Shown one piece after another: positions 60,635 to 64,000 of a stretch of DNA of 64,000 nt. Below the pieces are notes generated by a model. The model was not told the origin of the DNA, searched no databases, and saw only the letters and a program-made list of their open reading frames with translations. This stretch comes from Pseudomonas mohnii. Its GTDB lineage: Bacteria > Pseudomonadota > Gammaproteobacteria > Pseudomonadales > Pseudomonadaceae. The first letter of the stretch is position 1; each line of letters opens with the position of its first letter. A program made the translations under genes and the position numbers. Location of the stretch: assembly GCF_900105115.1 (NCBI RefSeq), contig NZ_FNRV01000001.1, positions 3,271,501-3,335,500 of the forward strand, given 5' to 3'.

Positions 60635-61872
60635 GCGCCGAAATAAAGCCGGGGTACAAACAGACTGAGCTGGGTATGATCCCTGAGGATTGGGATGTCA
60701 GGCCGCTCGGGCAATTGGTTCATTCCGTCGAGTATGGCTCCTCAGCCAAATCCTCTTCTACGGGAAAAATTCCTGTCCTCAGAATGGGAAATATACAAGA
60801 AGGCAAAATAGACTGGAGTGATCTCGTTTTCACGGACAACGAAAACGAGATCACAAAATATCTTCTTAATCCAGGGGATGTCCTGTTCAACAGGACGAAC
60901 ACTGTTGACCTCGTCGGAAAGACCGCGATTTACAAAGGCGGGAGGCCGAGCATTTTTGCGGGCTATCTAATCAGGATAAAAGAGAAAAAAGATCAGATTG
61001 ACTCCCGCTATCTGAACTACTTTCTTAACTCTGAACCAGCAAAAAATTATGGCCAGAAAGTACTAAGCGTTGCTGTGGGACAGGCAAACATCAATGGCCA
61101 AAAACTTAAGACCTATCCAATTGCACTGCCACCTACAGTTGATGAACAAAATTCTATCGCAACAGCAGTATCTGAGATGGAGGAATTGATCAGCCACCAG
61201 AATCAATTGATCACCAAAAAGCGTGATATCCAGCTAGCCGCCATGCAACAACTCCTCACTGGCAAACGCCGTTTGCCGGGGTTTAGTGGTGAATGGAAGG
61301 TCAAGCGACTCGGAGACCTTGCTTCATTAAATCGTATCAACGTAACCCCTTTCTCAACGCCGGATAAAGCATTCACGCATTTCAGCTTGCCCGCTTTCGA
61401 TGAGGGCAAGAGGCCTGTCAAAGAATCAGGAGCGACAATCGGTAGTAACAAATTCGCAGTCCCAGCTGGCGCGGTTCTGGTTTCAAAGCTTAATCCTAGA
61501 ATTCCTCGTGTATGGCTACCAAAAAACATACCGGCTAATTCCGTAGCTTCAACAGAGTTCTTGGTACTAACACCCAGAGACGGCGTGGTACGCGAGTTTC
61601 TATACGTCGCTTGCAAGTCATCGAGCTTTTGCGCACAGATGGAGCTTTCTGCAACAGGAACCACGGGTAGCCATCAGCGCATTAGCCCTACGAGCACCCT
61701 TGGCATATTAGTGAACGTGCCTTCTGACAATTCTGAGCAAACCGCCATCGCTGCCGTTCTCTCCGATATGGACACTGAACTCGCCGCCCTCGAAGCCTAC
61801 CGCGATAAGGCCCGCCAGCTAAAGCAGGGTATGATCCAGGAACTATTAACCGGTCGAATTCGGCTAGCCTGA
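60631..61872 (+). CDS. hsdS: Type I restriction-modification specificity subunit
   Basis: This 413-aa protein has two target-recognition domains, each followed by a conserved helix. The first covers about residues 20-180 (WDVRPLGQLVHSVEYG to IALPPTVDEQNSIA), with spacer helix TKKRDIQLAAMQQLLTGKRR. The second covers about 220-365 (WKVKRLGDLASLNRI), with end helix LKQGMIQELLTGRIRL. The recognition domains are richer in A and T, as usual for exchangeable specificity modules. It defines the bipartite DNA target, which cannot be read from the sequence. Confidence 0.95.
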   Translation: MSAEIKPGYKQTELGMIPEDWDVRPLGQLVHSVEYGSSAKSSSTGKIPVLRMGNIQEGKIDWSDLVFTDNENEITKYLLNPGDVLFNRTNTVDLVGKTAIYKGGRPSIFAGYLIRIKEKKDQIDSRYLNYFLNSEPAKNYGQKVLSVAVGQANINGQKLKTYPIALPPTVDEQNSIATAVSEMEELISHQNQLITKKRDIQLAAMQQLLTGKRRLPGFSGEWKVKRLGDLASLNRINVTPFSTPDKAFTHFSLPAFDEGKRPVKESGATIGSNKFAVPAGAVLVSKLNPRIPRVWLPKNIPANSVASTEFLVLTPRDGVVREFLYVACKSSSFCAQMELSATGTTGSHQRISPTSTLGILVNVPSDNSEQTAIAAVLSDMDTELAALEAYRDKARQLKQGMIQELLTGRIRLA

Positions 61873-61967
61873 CAGGTGTTGCAAGCATGCTGAATCAGTT
61901 AGCCAATTCGAAGCGCATTGTGGATTCATTGCGCCAAAACTCTCGCTAGGAAAAGGATGCGGCCTCA

Positions 61968-64000
61968 ATGAGCACCGTTGGCCAGATCGAAAAAAAGACC
62001 CAGCAACGCGTGGCCAAGCTTTTTCAGCAGGCACTTGGCTATGAGCACCTCGGCGATTGGGCCGAGCGCCCGAACAACGCCAATATCGAGACCGACCTGC
62101 TGCGTAGCTGGCTACTTGAGCAGGGCGTGGAAGCGAATCTGGCCAGCCGAGCCATCTTCGAGATAAACAAAGCAGCCAATAATGTTAGTAAGGGCCTGTA
62201 TGACCGAAACAAGGCGGTGTACGAGCTACTGCGCTATGGGGTGAAGATGAAGCCTGAGGTGGGCGAAAACACCCAAACGGTATGGCTAATTGACTGGAAG
62301 AATCACAAGCGCAACCACTTCGCCATTGCCGAGGAGGTTACGGTCAACGGGGCTGATGCCAAGGCCCATAGCAAGCGCCCGGATATCGTGCTCTATGTTA
62401 ATGGCATCGCCTTGGGTGTGCTGGAGCTTAAGCGCTCGAAGGTAGCAGTAAACGAAGGTATCCGCCAAAACTTGGATAATCAGAAGTCCGAGTTTATTCA
62501 GCCGTTCTTCTCGACCATACAGTACGTGATGGCCGGCAACGATACCCAGGGCCTGCGCTATGGCACCATCCAGACTGGTGAAAAGTACTACCTCTCCTGG
62601 AAGGAAGAAAGCTCGGAGAGCGATACTGCTGAGAACGTGCTGGATCGGCACCTGTTTCAGCTATGCAACAAGGCTCGCTTCCTGGAGCTTATCCACGACT
62701 ACATCGTGTTCGACAGCGGGGTGAAGAAGCTCTGCCGGCACAACCAGTACTTCGGCATCCGCGAGGCGCAGCGTTACCTGCGCCGGCGCGAGGGCGGGAT
62801 CATCTGGCATACCCAGGGTTCGGGCAAATCTCTAACCATGGTCTGGCTGACCAAATGGATTCGGGAAAATATCCTGGATTCGCGGGTGCTGATCATCACC
62901 GACCGCACCGAACTGGATGAGCAGATCGAGAAGGTGTTTACCGGCGTCAACGAACAGATCGTGCGCACCACCAGCGGCGCTGATCTGATCGACAAGCTCA
63001 ATCAGCCTTCGCCCTGGCTGTTGTGCTCGCTGATCCACAAGTTCGGTACCCGTGAAGATGCCGATGTGGAAGGTTTTGTAGAAGAGTTACGCAAGAACCT
63101 GCTGCCTGACTTCCGGGCTAAAGGCGACATCTACGTGTTCGTCGATGAGTGCCACCGCACCCAGTCCGGCGAGCTGCACAAAGCTATGAAAATGATCCTG
63201 CCCAATGCGGTGTTTATCGGCTTTACCGGTACGCCTCTGCTCAAGGCAGACAAGCAGAAAAGCATTGAGGTGTTTGGCCGCTACATCCACACCTACAAAT
63301 TCAATGAAGCAGTGGCCGATAGCGTGGTGCTCGACCTGCGCTACGAGGCTCGCGACATTGATCAAAACATCTCTTCACAAAAGAAAATTGACCAGTGGTT
63401 TGAGGCTAAAACAAAAGGCCTGAACGACGTGGCCAAGGCTCAGCTCAAACAGCGCTGGGGCACCTTGCAAAAGGTACTGTCTAGCCAGTCGCGGCTAGAG
63501 AAGATCGTCGCCGACATTTTGCTGGATATGGCCACCAAGCAGCGTCTGGCAGATGGCCGAGGCAATGCCATGCTAGTAACCAGCAGCATCTTCGAAGCCT
63601 GCAAGTGCTACGAGCTTTTCAGCAAAGCGGGGATGGGTGACAAATGCGCTATCGTCACCAGCTACAAGCCATCGCCTGCCGACATCAAAGGTGAAGCCAC
63701 CGGAGAGGGGCTGACCGAGAAGCTGCGCCAGTACGCCATCTATAACCAAATGCTGGGCGGCAAAGACCCGGAGGCTTTCGAGAAGGAGGTCAAGCAGAAG
63801 TTCGTAAAAGAACCAGGGCAGATGCGCCTGCTTATCGTGGTGGACAAGCTACTGACCGGCTTCGACGCACCTTCAGCGACCTACCTCTACATCGATAAGC
63901 AAATGCGCGACCACGGCCTGTTCCAAGCCATCTGCCGGGTCAACCGCCTAGATGGGGAGGACAAGCAGTACGGCTACATCATCGACTACAAGGACTTGTT
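61968..64000 (+). CDS. hsdR: Type I restriction enzyme endonuclease/translocase subunit, 3' end outside window
   Basis: The first 677 codons are present and open to the window edge. The nuclease motif is RPDIVLYVNGIALGVLELKR (about residues 137-156, the D...ExK residues). The translocase has Walker A TQGSGKS near 282-288, DECHRTQSGEL near 393 and GFTGTPLLK near 417. The start at 61968 (MSTVGQIEKKTQQRVAKLFQ) is chosen because the ATG 11 bases earlier stops after four codons. It follows hsdS by 95 bp. Confidence 0.95.
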   Translation, partial: MSTVGQIEKKTQQRVAKLFQQALGYEHLGDWAERPNNANIETDLLRSWLLEQGVEANLASRAIFEINKAANNVSKGLYDRNKAVYELLRYGVKMKPEVGENTQTVWLIDWKNHKRNHFAIAEEVTVNGADAKAHSKRPDIVLYVNGIALGVLELKRSKVAVNEGIRQNLDNQKSEFIQPFFSTIQYVMAGNDTQGLRYGTIQTGEKYYLSWKEESSESDTAENVLDRHLFQLCNKARFLELIHDYIVFDSGVKKLCRHNQYFGIREAQRYLRRREGGIIWHTQGSGKSLTMVWLTKWIRENILDSRVLIITDRTELDEQIEKVFTGVNEQIVRTTSGADLIDKLNQPSPWLLCSLIHKFGTREDADVEGFVEELRKNLLPDFRAKGDIYVFVDECHRTQSGELHKAMKMILPNAVFIGFTGTPLLKADKQKSIEVFGRYIHTYKFNEAVADSVVLDLRYEARDIDQNISSQKKIDQWFEAKTKGLNDVAKAQLKQRWGTLQKVLSSQSRLEKIVADILLDMATKQRLADGRGNAMLVTSSIFEACKCYELFSKAGMGDKCAIVTSYKPSPADIKGEATGEGLTEKLRQYAIYNQMLGGKDPEAFEKEVKQKFVKEPGQMRLLIVVDKLLTGFDAPSATYLYIDKQMRDHGLFQAICRVNRLDGEDKQYGYIIDYKDL

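Overview
The window is Pseudomonas chromosome, most likely from the P. fluorescens group. The evidence is the conserved block def-fmt-rsmB-trkA / lpxL-tag / glyQ-glyS-gmhB-plsC, REPIN-type repeats with the GCGGGCAAGCCCGCTCCCACA-like core, a Pseudomonas-like rRNA operon, and GC-rich codon use in the core genes. In other pseudomonads this block lies near the replication origin. Seven perfect TTATCCACA DnaA boxes between 4.4 and 11.3 kb fit that position.

Layout. (1) 0-11.3 kb is core: peptide deformylase, Met-tRNA formyltransferase, 16S m5C methyltransferase, K+ uptake regulator TrkA, small TPR and PilZ proteins, a lipid A acyltransferase, 3-methyladenine glycosylase, the two glycyl-tRNA synthetase subunits, heptose bisphosphatase and a lysophosphatidate acyltransferase. 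(2) 11.5-18.7 kb, minus strand, is a D-Ala-D-Ala scavenging module: RpiR-type regulator, DdpX dipeptidase, and a binding protein with a two-permease, two-ATPase ABC transporter. (3) 19-24.4 kb, minus strand, is one complete 16S-23S-5S operon whose 312-bp internal spacer carries no tRNA gene. (4) 24.8-29.4 kb, minus strand, holds a tandem-AAA+ ATPase interrupted by one in-frame TAG, a WYL-domain regulator and a 397-aa protein of unknown function.

(5) From 29.8 kb onward the window is accessory DNA. It opens with a cluster of direct repeats that looks like one end of a Tn7/Tn5053-type transposon (terminal TGTCGA at 29821). Next come an operon with two nucleotide-modification-associated proteins (Nmad2, Nmad3) and a TOTE-type primase-helicase; a serine recombinase translationally coupled to two ParB-like proteins; a series of small or degraded genes, including a ParS-like and an AbrB-like antitoxin without evident toxins; and a four-gene Tn7-like transposition operon (tnsA-tnsB-tnsC-tniQ, each junction a 4-bp ATGA overlap). 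No matching second transposon end is visible up to 64 kb.

(6) 52-64 kb holds a type I restriction-modification locus (hsdM, hsdS, hsdR; hsdR runs off the edge). It is preceded by two divergent, equally long (586 aa) paralogues that fuse an HsdM-like methyltransferase fold to a single HsdS-like target-recognition domain. Both have lost the usual SAM-binding and NPPF catalytic motifs. This pair of apparently dead methylase-specificity fusions, between a Tn7-like transposition operon and an intact-looking hsd locus, is the strongest candidate for an undescribed system here. All functional interpretation of it is inference.
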